Assembly: GCA_017307505.1 (NCBI GenBank)
Contig: JAFKEE010000038.1
Span: 1-64,000, forward strand
Origin: Acidobacteriota bacterium
Lineage (GTDB): Bacteria > Acidobacteriota > Terriglobia > Bryobacterales > Bryobacteraceae
DNA: 64,000 nt
Direction of reading: 5' to 3'
Below are positions 51,785-59,923 of this stretch, one piece after another (position 1 is the stretch's first letter; every line of letters starts with the position of its first letter). Both the position numbers and the translations under genes were made by a program. The notes beneath the pieces were generated by a model that did not search any database, had not been told where the DNA came from, and was given only the letters and a program-made list of their open reading frames with translations.

Positions 51785-54292
51785 TCAAGGCTTCTCGGGT
51801 ATTACTTCAATGTAGTCGAGCGCTGCCTTTTCCCCACCATCCGGCGTGCCCTCCACCCGGATCACATCACCCGCCCGCAGTGCGATTCCGGACGCGCTGC
51901 GCCTGGTCGAAGAAGAGCTGTCGATCTTTGCGGTCGGCACCCAGTTGGTGGCGGCCCATTCGTCGACTAGCTGATCCCCCACCCGCAGACGATACCGCGC
52001 CGAACCATTGTTCTGGTCGAAGTATTGCACCCGGATCGTATACCAGCCTGCGGCCCCATCAAATCGCGTGCTGGCGGTGCAGGCCGCCGCGGAACAACTC
52101 ACCCCTTTGCCGCCCGAGCCGCCCTCCCAGGGCGACACAGGCGTCTCCACATAGCCATCCAGCGTCATGGACTCCGCCTCCACACGGCCCGGATGCTTGC
52201 CCACCCGGCCTTTCGCGTCGGCAATGCCCGAAGCCCGGTGATACCAATTGTTCACGGCATCGCGCCACACCTGCGCCTGCCCGGCCTGATACTCCAACTG
52301 CGCCAGAACAGCCGCATACCGCTGCTCGTCCACGCGTCCCTTCAACTGCTTCCAGGAATCGACGTACCCCTCCGCGGACGCTGCCCCCTCGTAGTGCATA
52401 TCGTAAAGCGCCTGGATCACCGTCTTGCCCGAGTGCAGAACATGCGTGTACGGCACATGGTGGAGGAAAAGCAGCAGGTCGTCGGGACAGGTCGCCAGTG
52501 ACTCGTAGCGCTGTGCCACCGCCGGCCGGTACTGACCGATGTACCCGGTGCCCGTCGCCACCGTCCGATCCATCCCGGCGCCCTTCTCATCGGACCGGTG
52601 CCATTGGCCCCAGCCATTGCGCTCCGAGGCCTCCACCGACACGCCGAAGTGATTGCCGACGATATCGGTCAGCCCCTGCAGTCCCAGCGACCCGGTGTAA
52701 TTCTCATAGACGCGCCACGACTTGAGCTGCATCGCTTCGATGGTCTGCACCACCTGTGGGGCACCGCCGAACGTGAGCCGCGTCCACTCATTCGCGATCT
52801 GCTGCGAGCTGAGGTCCGGATTCCACGCCAGGCGCCCGAAGCCATAGAGATTCGCCTGCGAGAGGTGATTGCCCAGCCAGTTGGCGTCCAGGCCGACATT
52901 CGAGACGCCCACGAAGCCGCCTGTTGGGCGCTGGAACACCTTCCCGGCCACCAGGGCCTTCACCGGCGTGCCCGCGCCGCGCGCCTGCATGTCGAAATCG
53001 AGCGCTTCCTTCCACATCGGAATGAGGAACACCAGATAGCGCCCCTGCCCGAAGTACTCCTGCGTCACCTGCAGCTCGATCGCCTGGTTGGTGCGCTCCA
53101 GCGCGCCGAACAGCGGCGAGGCCGGCTCCCGCACCTGGAAGTCGATGGGCCCGTGTTTGATCTGGATCACGACATTGTCATCGAACTGGCCATCCAGCCG
53201 GTTGAAGTTGTCGTACGCGGCCCGCGCCCTGTCGTTCTTCAGGTTGCGCCAGTCCATGTGGTGGTCGTAGACAAAGCCGCGGTAAAAGAACAACCCTCCG
53301 TGCGGCTTCAACGCACGAGCAATCACATTCGCGGCATCGGCATGGGTACGCCCGTAGGCGGATGGTCCGATGCGGCCCTCCGAATCCGCCTTCAGCAGGA
53401 ATCCGGCCAGATCCGGCACAGCCTGGTAGATCTCAGCCGCCTTGGCCTTCCACCAGGCGGCCACGCCCGGATCGAGTGGATCGAAGGTTGCCAGGCCGCC
53501 CACGCGCTGAGGGCTGCCGAAATCCACAGACAGAACCATCCGTACACCCCATGGCCTGAGGGCCGCGGCGATCCGCGCAATCTGCGGCAGGTAATCGGCA
53601 GTCAGCACTCGAGGGTCCGCATTGACGTTGTTGATGGAACACCCGTTGATGCCCAGCGATGCCAGCAGGCGGCCATACTCGCTCACACGGCCGAGATCCG
53701 CTCTCACAACCCCCTTGTCCCAGAAGATGGAGCGCCCGCCGTAGCCGCGCTCAATCGTGCCGTCGAGGTTGTCCCAATGATTCACCCAGCGCACGGGCGC
53801 ATAAGGCGCCGACCGCTCGTTCAACAGCTCAAGAGGCTCGCCCAGCGCGATCTTCCTCAGCAGCGCAAAGGTGCCGTAGAGCACTCCGCGATCGTTTGTG
53901 CCGGCAATCACGAGGCTCCGTGCCTTTCCGGTGGATCGCATGTTCAGCGTGTAGCCGTCCTCCGCCAGTGCACTCGCCGAGGCGGCACCTGGCACGGCCT
54001 GACGCACCGGGGCGTCCAAACCGAGCACGATTGCGCCGTCGGGCGGCACAGTGGAACTCACGCGCAGGGTGATGCCCAGCATGCCTTTCACGCCGCGAAG
54101 CAACTCGCGCTGAGCCGTCTGTTCCACCGGCGAATTGCCCAGAAGCACCACGGTAGAAGGCAGGCTGATCCGGTAGCGATGGGCCGCCGCGCTATCGAGC
54201 GGCGCGTACCTCAGCCAGGCATCGGCGCCTGTTTCCGCGTGCAGTCCTGCCAGCGCCGCCAGCGCCCACAATCCTCGCAGCTTTCTGCTCAT
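51785..54292 (-). CDS. GH67 alpha-glucuronidase with C-terminal carbohydrate-binding-like domain
   Basis: An 835-residue exported enzyme. Signal peptide about 1-20, N-terminal beta domain to about 155, then the GH67 barrel. Catalytic residues fit the family: acid Glu305 in KADSEGRIGP, and Asp384 in GPIDFQ with Glu412 in LQVTQEY, 28 residues apart as in characterised GH67 enzymes. It removes 4-O-methylglucuronate from xylo-oligosaccharide ends. Residues about 700-835 are an added beta domain (RVEAESMTLDGY ... FDGAAGWYTIRVQYFD) resembling carbohydrate-binding modules, which most GH67 proteins lack. The ATG at 54292 follows GGGAGGAGCG; the GTG 12 nt upstream is not needed. Confidence 0.9.
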   Translation of the reverse strand: MSRKLRGLWALAALAGLHAETGADAWLRYAPLDSAAAHRYRISLPSTVVLLGNSPVEQTAQRELLRGVKGMLGITLRVSSTVPPDGAIVLGLDAPVRQAVPGAASASALAEDGYTLNMRSTGKARSLVIAGTNDRGVLYGTFALLRKIALGEPLELLNERSAPYAPVRWVNHWDNLDGTIERGYGGRSIFWDKGVVRADLGRVSEYGRLLASLGINGCSINNVNADPRVLTADYLPQIARIAAALRPWGVRMVLSVDFGSPQRVGGLATFDPLDPGVAAWWKAKAAEIYQAVPDLAGFLLKADSEGRIGPSAYGRTHADAANVIARALKPHGGLFFYRGFVYDHHMDWRNLKNDRARAAYDNFNRLDGQFDDNVVIQIKHGPIDFQVREPASPLFGALERTNQAIELQVTQEYFGQGRYLVFLIPMWKEALDFDMQARGAGTPVKALVAGKVFQRPTGGFVGVSNVGLDANWLGNHLSQANLYGFGRLAWNPDLSSQQIANEWTRLTFGGAPQVVQTIEAMQLKSWRVYENYTGSLGLQGLTDIVGNHFGVSVEASERNGWGQWHRSDEKGAGMDRTVATGTGYIGQYRPAVAQRYESLATCPDDLLLFLHHVPYTHVLHSGKTVIQALYDMHYEGAASAEGYVDSWKQLKGRVDEQRYAAVLAQLEYQAGQAQVWRDAVNNWYHRASGIADAKGRVGKHPGRVEAESMTLDGYVETPVSPWEGGSGGKGVSCSAAACTASTRFDGAAGWYTIRVQYFDQNNGSARYRLRVGDQLVDEWAATNWVPTAKIDSSSSTRRSASGIALRAGDVIRVEGTPDGGEKAALDYIEVIPEKP

Positions 54293-54548
54293 CGCTCCTC
54301 CCACTGAACCACCTTGAATTCGGCGCCTCTACCTTGACCCACCGCCGCTAAACCGATTCAGCAGCTCATGTCGTGATCTCATCCCGCGCGACCTTCAGCG
54401 GACCGATGGGCGTGCCCGGGACGGCAGTTCCCTGCCCGAGCCCAACTGTATAGTGTTATCCCAGCGCGGGCTTGAACACAATCGACGATAGAACCCGCAG
54501 TTCGGAGCGATGCGGCAAGCGCGCTTGTGAATCAGTTCATTGCGTCAA

Positions 54549-55595
54549 TCAGCGCCCGGGTTCAAACTCGCGCGCCGCTTCCACCAACGCCCTGATATTC
54601 GCCGCCGGCATGCCCGGACTGGCGCCGCCGCCCAACGACAGAATCAGGTTCGTGCCATTGGTCTTTCGCAAAACCTCGAGGGCCGACTCTTTTACTTGGG
54701 CGGCGGTGCCTCTCACTCCAAGTTCCAATGGGGAGACATTCCCCATCAGGCACATCCGGCCCCCGGTCCTGCGAGCGGCCTCCGCAATGTCCACTTTGTA
54801 GCTGAAATTCAGCACATCGAAGCCCGTGTCGGGCAGGTCATCGAGGAACTGCCTGATCGCCGCATCGTTGTGATAGACCTTCACCCAGTGATCCGGGAAT
54901 GCGTCGCAGATCCTCTTCAGGTACGGCGCAGCAAACTCGTTGTAGGAAGTGCGGGAGAGGAAGCCCACCACATCGTCGAGGACGAAGATGCCCTCCACGC
55001 AGGGTCCAATCGCCTCGGCCTGTGCTTTCAGCCAGGCGATAATTCCGTCCGTGACGAACGAGAGCAACCGGTGCACACCCTCGGGGTCGTCCACGATATT
55101 GGTCATGAGGTTGTTCACGTCGTGAACAAATGCGGCCGTGCAGAGCGGTCCGCGCGCAGCCACCACCGGAATCGTGTACCCGGCATCGAAGATCCGCTGC
55201 TTCTGCATGCGGTAGCGGTGCAGGGCCAGCGACATGAAGCCGTCCCGCCACGGATCGATGGGCACCATGTGATCGAGATCCGACAAGCGGTGGAGAGTCG
55301 CGCTCTGGCTGGGAGGCTGGTCCGGCTGGAACGTGATCCTGGCGCCCATCGAAGAAGGCTCAATCGCCATCCCGTACTCCACCCACCACGAAGGGAACAA
55401 CGTCACTTCGGGAAACTCCTGCGCCACCTTCCGGTTCGCCTGGAACCAGACTTCGGGATCCAGGAAGTAGTCCAGATGGGGAATGCCCAGGTAACCGGGA
55501 ATCCAAGGACTGTCCACAATCAGTGCCAGGGGCACCGTTTCCACTGGTTGGCGCTTGGCTGCCCTCTTGAAGACATCCCACTGTTGCTGTCGCAT
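54549..55595 (-). CDS. URO-D family protein without zinc motif
   Basis: A 348-residue cytoplasmic barrel protein of the uroporphyrinogen decarboxylase family. YGMAIEPS, VVAARGPLCTAAF, FVLDDVVGFLS and KVYHNDAAIRQFLDDLP follow the layout of the URO-D-like methyltransferases, but the position equivalent to the H-x-C zinc ligand reads H-N-D, so it differs from the MtaA group and from the gene at 38344. LILSLGGGASPGMP closes the barrel. The ATG at 55595 follows GAGGACG. The activity is unknown. The gene lies upstream of GH67 on the same strand but 256 bp away. Confidence 0.82.
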   Translation of the reverse strand: MRQQQWDVFKRAAKRQPVETVPLALIVDSPWIPGYLGIPHLDYFLDPEVWFQANRKVAQEFPEVTLFPSWWVEYGMAIEPSSMGARITFQPDQPPSQSATLHRLSDLDHMVPIDPWRDGFMSLALHRYRMQKQRIFDAGYTIPVVAARGPLCTAAFVHDVNNLMTNIVDDPEGVHRLLSFVTDGIIAWLKAQAEAIGPCVEGIFVLDDVVGFLSRTSYNEFAAPYLKRICDAFPDHWVKVYHNDAAIRQFLDDLPDTGFDVLNFSYKVDIAEAARRTGGRMCLMGNVSPLELGVRGTAAQVKESALEVLRKTNGTNLILSLGGGASPGMPAANIRALVEAAREFEPGR

Positions 55596-55707
55596 CGGCG
55601 TCCTCGCGGTCGAAGAACCTGGTTTGCAGGGACCCGGCGCCGGACGGAGGCGATTCCGGCCAATCGGGCCTGCAGGTATCATATCGAGCGCGCGCCGGGC
55701 GCGGGGC

Positions 55708-57021
55708 CTAGTCGTCGTCCCAGTCGGGCATTTCGGGCAGCTTGGGTTCGTCCTTCTTGACGCGGGTCACCGGATCGGGCTGGCCCTTCAACTCCCGGAC
55801 TACCGCTTCCCCTGTGAGCCGTCCGCTCTCCATCGCACCCTGGATGCTCGGCGTCGAACGATGGTCTCCGCAGACATACAATCCTTCCGCCAGTCTCGAC
55901 GGCTGCTGCCACTCCATCGGGGAGACAACAGGCAGGCCGTGTTCAATGCGGTACATGCGCAGCAGGCGCCACTCATCGGCCACCAGGCCATACCAGTGGC
56001 GCAACTGGCCTCGCACCATGCTGACCACTGTCTGGTCTTCCCGGCTGGGCCAGCCGAGAACGGTGATGCTGATCAGGTGTTCCCCGGCCGGGGCGTAGCC
56101 CGGAGCCACCATGTTCATTACCGCCAGATTGTTGATGGGTCCGCGGCTGCTGCCGCTCAGCACAAGCATCGGCTCGTCCACAGGCGGTTCTTTCGCCGCG
56201 AAGTAAAGCGTGCAGACACTGCGCGAGGAGACAGTCCGTTCAAAACCGAGCAGCCGCGAGGCCTCGGGGCCTTCCGTCGCCACCACGATGTGTTTCGACT
56301 GCAACACTTCACCAGTGGAGAGCTTTACCTGGTTGCGGCTGATCGAATGGACTCGTTCGTTCAGCCGGATCGACCCCTCCGGCAGCGTCTCGGCCAGTTG
56401 CCGGGGAATCGCCTGCATCCCCTCGGCAGGCACGGCGGCATCGCCCTCGGCGAACATCTTGAACACGAACTCGAACAACCGGTTGGAGACGGTCAGCTTG
56501 GAATCCAGCATGACGCCGCCGATGAAGGGCTTGAAGAACCGGTCCAACATGGCCTGCGAGAACTGGCGGCGGCGCAGGGCCTGCATCGTGGAGATGTCTT
56601 CACTCGCGAAGATCTCCTCGACCGTCTTGTGCAGCACCGCCGAACGGATCCGCGACAGCCGGAACTTGTCCATCAATCCGCCCACAGGGGTGAACAGGCT
56701 CGACATAAAGCTACCGGGCTCGCGCCACGGGTCGGGCAGGCGGAAAAAGCGGCCGTCACAGCGCACAATGGCGCCGGGCGCGAACGCGCACAGTTGCAGC
56801 CTGTCGTAGTCGAGTTGTTGCAGCGCCTCGGGGTAGGCCGACAGCAACACCTGAAAGCCGCGGTCCAGCAGGAAGCCATCCACCAGATCGGTTCTGACCC
56901 GCCCACCCACTCGATCGCCGGCTTCGATCAGTTGAAACGAGACGCCTTCTTTTACCAATGCGCGCGCACAACAGATGCCGGCGAGCCCCGCGCCGACAAT
57001 CACAACATCTGGATTCGACAT
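55708..57021 (-). CDS. FAD-dependent amine oxidase/phytoene desaturase-like oxidoreductase
   Basis: A 437-residue flavoprotein. The dinucleotide motif is VVIVGAGLAGICCARAL (6-22), followed by GDRVGGRVRTD; the C-terminal FAD-binding segment is GLYVCGDHRSTPSIQGAMESGRLTGEAVV. It matches the NAD(P)/FAD-dependent protoporphyrinogen oxidase/phytoene desaturase superfamily of soil bacteria; the substrate is unknown. The last 25 residues are acidic and lysine-rich. Its start lies one base after the stop of the site-2 protease gene (TGA-A-ATG), so the two are probably translated together. Confidence 0.87.
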   Translation of the reverse strand: MSNPDVVIVGAGLAGICCARALVKEGVSFQLIEAGDRVGGRVRTDLVDGFLLDRGFQVLLSAYPEALQQLDYDRLQLCAFAPGAIVRCDGRFFRLPDPWREPGSFMSSLFTPVGGLMDKFRLSRIRSAVLHKTVEEIFASEDISTMQALRRRQFSQAMLDRFFKPFIGGVMLDSKLTVSNRLFEFVFKMFAEGDAAVPAEGMQAIPRQLAETLPEGSIRLNERVHSISRNQVKLSTGEVLQSKHIVVATEGPEASRLLGFERTVSSRSVCTLYFAAKEPPVDEPMLVLSGSSRGPINNLAVMNMVAPGYAPAGEHLISITVLGWPSREDQTVVSMVRGQLRHWYGLVADEWRLLRMYRIEHGLPVVSPMEWQQPSRLAEGLYVCGDHRSTPSIQGAMESGRLTGEAVVRELKGQPDPVTRVKKDEPKLPEMPDWDDD

Positions 57022-57022
57022 T

Positions 57023-58165
57023 TCACTCGATACCTGAATCGGGTCCTTGCGCCGATCCGCGTGCCTGCCGGATCTTCCGAAGCACCAGAAACTCTGAGAG
57101 ATTCTCGCCCGTTAGCAATCCGACTAGTTTCTCGCGTTCGAATACCAATGCGCAATTGCCCGACTCACCCATCCTTAGAGCGGCCTCGGAAAGCTGCATC
57201 CCGGGCGAGAGCTTCGCGAATTCGCGATCCATGACACCCGCCACATAGGCGTCCGGCCCCTCCGCCGCCATGGCCTTGAGCAGCGCCGTCCGGTTCAGCA
57301 GGCCCACCGTCTCCTCGCCGGACAGGACAGGAAAATCCTGTTGCGAGGTGGCCAGTAGTAGGTCTGCCGCGTCGCGGATGGAGTTCCCATGTTGCAGCGT
57401 CCTGAAGTCGGTGATCATAGCCTCTACCACGGTGGCGCCCTGCATGAGTGCCTGGGCCGAGGTGGCCATTACTTCCTGCGTCGCGCCCACATAGACGATG
57501 AAGGCAAAGAAGATCAGGACGAAGTTGGAGTTCAGCAGACCATACAGACCCATCACCGCCGCAACCACTGAGCCGATGCGGGCAGTCAGGCGAGTGGCCT
57601 CTTCGACGGGCCGTTTCGCCGCCAGCAGCGACCGCATCACCCGGCCGCCATCCATCGGGAAGGCCGGTAGCAGATTGAAGAAGGCCAGCACGAGGTTTGT
57701 CACGGCAAGACGCCCCGGAAGATTGGCATCGGTCGAAGCCCGCCAGTGGCTCAGTTCCACTGTGCCACCCTGGGCGTAGGTCCACCCCAGCAAGGCTCCG
57801 CCCAGAACAAAGTTCACCATGGGTCCGGCCAGGGCGATCCAGAACTCTTCGGACGGGTTCGGCTGGCGTGCCAGCTTCGCCAGCCCGCCCAGCGGAAGCA
57901 TGACAATCTCCGTGGTCTGGATCTGGAAGCGCCGCGCAGCCAGGGCGTGTCCGATCTCATGCAGCAATACCGAGGCGAAGAGACCAATGACATAGAGCGC
58001 CATGCCAGGAATCGACTGAGTACCCTCTGAACCCATAAAGATGAGCCAGACGACCATCAGCCAGAACGTGAAATGGAAGCGGACCGGCACGCCGAAAAGG
58101 CGAAACAGAGCATGCGACCCAGGCGCCCGGCCGTCGTTCCCTGGAGCAGGTGTAGGTTCGTCCAT
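57023..58165 (-). CDS. Site-2 protease (M50) with paired CBS domains
   Basis: A 380-residue inner-membrane metalloprotease. HEIGH in SVLLHEIGHALAARRF (about 68-83) gives the zinc ligands and NLLPAFPMDGGRVMRSL (about 161-177) the third ligand. Five to six membrane helices span residues 30-235. The C-terminal part (about 245-370) carries two CBS-type domains (VVEAMITDFRTLQ, then DREFAKLSPGMQL), a common regulatory tail that senses adenine nucleotides in this protease class. The target is unknown; such proteases cleave anti-sigma factors or signal remnants. Coupled to the amine oxidase gene downstream. Confidence 0.9.
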   Translation of the reverse strand: MDEPTPAPGNDGRAPGSHALFRLFGVPVRFHFTFWLMVVWLIFMGSEGTQSIPGMALYVIGLFASVLLHEIGHALAARRFQIQTTEIVMLPLGGLAKLARQPNPSEEFWIALAGPMVNFVLGGALLGWTYAQGGTVELSHWRASTDANLPGRLAVTNLVLAFFNLLPAFPMDGGRVMRSLLAAKRPVEEATRLTARIGSVVAAVMGLYGLLNSNFVLIFFAFIVYVGATQEVMATSAQALMQGATVVEAMITDFRTLQHGNSIRDAADLLLATSQQDFPVLSGEETVGLLNRTALLKAMAAEGPDAYVAGVMDREFAKLSPGMQLSEAALRMGESGNCALVFEREKLVGLLTGENLSEFLVLRKIRQARGSAQGPDSGIE

Positions 58166-58203
58166 GAACCAGCCATCATAAACCCGCCGGACGCAAAACG
58201 CGA

Positions 58204-59184
58204 TCAGTTGCCGCGCAGTTCAGGAGCGGCGTAGTCGCGGCCGGTCACCAGCGACAGGTAATCCGGGCGGTCCGCCGGGCTTTGATGCCGGTAAGTGCGG
58301 ACGATTTCGCCGTGGAAGATGAGGAACGCACCGGGCAGCTGGAATCCGTCGCCGGCCACCGGACCCACCCCGTGCCGACCCAGCACGCTCACCTGGAAGG
58401 CACGCCACCAGACTTTGGGGCTCAGCAGGCTGAACAGACTGGCCCGCGATAGCGCGAAGGCGCGGTACAGCGTGCGCTCGGTATCGCTGATGCGCGGCAC
58501 ATTTTCCAGGCCATATTGACGGAAGAAGCCGGCCACATGGGCCTCGTTCCCCATATGGACGAGCACCAGCCGAGCACCTTGTGCCTCAATCTCCTGCTGC
58601 TGACGGGCCAGATCCGCCAGCGCCTCCCGGCAGAACATACACCCCGTATGCCGCAGGAATACGAGCAGGACTGGGGTCAGTCGCGAGTGCTCGTCGAGCG
58701 TGATGCCGTATTGCGTCTTCCGTCGCAGGGCAAAGCGCAGAACGTCGGGCGACACGGACCGGCGGATCTTCAGCAACATTTCGTACCGCCCGTGCAGGAC
58801 CGCTGCGAAGAGGAGAGTCCATACGAGATTGTCGAGAATGACAACCAACCACGCTGCGGGGTCAAGGCGATGGCGCACGATCTCCAGGCCGAGGCCGAAG
58901 CCGATGATCGACTTGGCCAGCAAACCCATCAGGACCACCGGCCAGTGACGGTACGCATCCCCGGAGGCAAACCAAAAACCGGCGCCCAGGACGGCGGTCA
59001 GGATCGCGGCGCCGACCAGGATCTCCGACCCCAGCCCGTTCGGAACCGGCTGAGCGGGTGAGAGGTAATGCAGCAGGATGGCCGGCGACAAAAGCCCGGT
59101 CACCGCCAGGCCCAGGTGGAAGGTTCCAGCGGCGCGCAGTGCCCATTTCGTCCAACCTGGAGTCCGCTCAGTCAGATAGTGCAT
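58204..59184 (-). CDS. Membrane-anchored SelL-like peroxiredoxin
   Basis: A 326-residue protein with an N-terminal membrane part of four helices (about 17-38, 52-74, 80-103, 108-130) and a thioredoxin-fold domain about 165-320. The active site is FLRHTGCMFCREAL with Cys182 and Cys185, the spacing of the SelL/PRXL2 peroxiredoxin-like family. The fusion of this domain to a membrane domain is unusual and implies redox activity at the membrane; which side the CxxC faces cannot be settled by eye. It lies 38 bp from the site-2 protease gene on the same strand. Confidence 0.8.
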   Translation of the reverse strand: MHYLTERTPGWTKWALRAAGTFHLGLAVTGLLSPAILLHYLSPAQPVPNGLGSEILVGAAILTAVLGAGFWFASGDAYRHWPVVLMGLLAKSIIGFGLGLEIVRHRLDPAAWLVVILDNLVWTLLFAAVLHGRYEMLLKIRRSVSPDVLRFALRRKTQYGITLDEHSRLTPVLLVFLRHTGCMFCREALADLARQQQEIEAQGARLVLVHMGNEAHVAGFFRQYGLENVPRISDTERTLYRAFALSRASLFSLLSPKVWWRAFQVSVLGRHGVGPVAGDGFQLPGAFLIFHGEIVRTYRHQSPADRPDYLSLVTGRDYAAPELRGN

Positions 59185-59302
59185 ACAATTCCGGAGTTAT
59201 GATGCACACCTGGGCAAGGTGGCATCAGAATCATCGCAAACTGACTGACGGCGGCAGGACGGACCGTGATCGTAAAGTTCTGGTTAACTCGGCTGGTTGT
59301 GG

Positions 59303-59920
59303 CTACGTGTTGGCGGCGAGGAACTCGAGGACCCGCTGGCCGGATCGTTCGATAGGGTCTACCCCGGAGAGGGAGAGGTCGGCGTAGTCCTGGCAAGGGT
59401 AGATAAAGGTACGCGCGCCGGGCAACACGCTGGTCTCGAACTGCCACTTTACGCTCTCGGGTGTACGGGCCCGTTCCCGGATGTCCCGGTACAGGCGGCG
59501 TTCGAGGCAGACCGGCTCGGGAGCCTCGACATATAGTTTCACGGAATAGAGATCCCGCAACTCTGGCCAGTAGAGCGCAAACAGGCCTTCCAGGATCACG
59601 CAGGAGCCGGGCTCAATGACGTCGTCACCGGGCGTGCGGGAGTGCGTCTCGAAGCTGTAGTGCGGAGCATGGATTGCCTGGCCGGAAGCGAGCGTGCGGG
59701 CGTGCTCCAGGATGGCGTCGTGGTCGACGACGTGGGGCTCGTCGAAATTCGTCTTCTCCCGAACCTCCATCGGCAGATGGGAGAGGTCGAGGTAATAATG
59801 ATCCAGATTGAGAACCCGCGCGCCGATTCTACACGACAACCAGCGCGCGAGTTCTGTCTTGCCGGAGCCCGACGGCCCGGCGATTCCGATCAGTTTGACC
59901 GGTTGGGACTGCCTGTTCAC
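59303..59920 (-). CDS. udk: Uridine kinase-like P-loop kinase
   Basis: A 205-residue cytoplasmic kinase with Walker A GPSGSGKTELA (15-25), LNLDHYYLDLS (the Asp that binds the nucleoside), NFDEPHVVDHD and CVILEGLFALY, the order found in uridine/cytidine kinases (pyrimidine salvage). It starts only 3 bp after the SMC stop, so it is co-transcribed with smc. The assignment to Udk rests on these motifs; related phosphoribulokinase-like kinases are possible. Confidence 0.85.
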   Translation of the reverse strand: MNRQSQPVKLIGIAGPSGSGKTELARWLSCRIGARVLNLDHYYLDLSHLPMEVREKTNFDEPHVVDHDAILEHARTLASGQAIHAPHYSFETHSRTPGDDVIEPGSCVILEGLFALYWPELRDLYSVKLYVEAPEPVCLERRLYRDIRERARTPESVKWQFETSVLPGARTFIYPCQDYADLSLSGVDPIERSGQRVLEFLAANT

Positions 59921-59923
59921 TGC

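Noticed and set aside
52598-54307. 569-residue plus-strand frame opposite GH67
   Set aside because: Mirror of GC-rich codons of the GH67 gene, whose catalytic residues are clear.
55555-57234. 559-residue plus-strand frame opposite the amine oxidase
   Set aside because: Antisense to two well-recognised genes; no family similarity.
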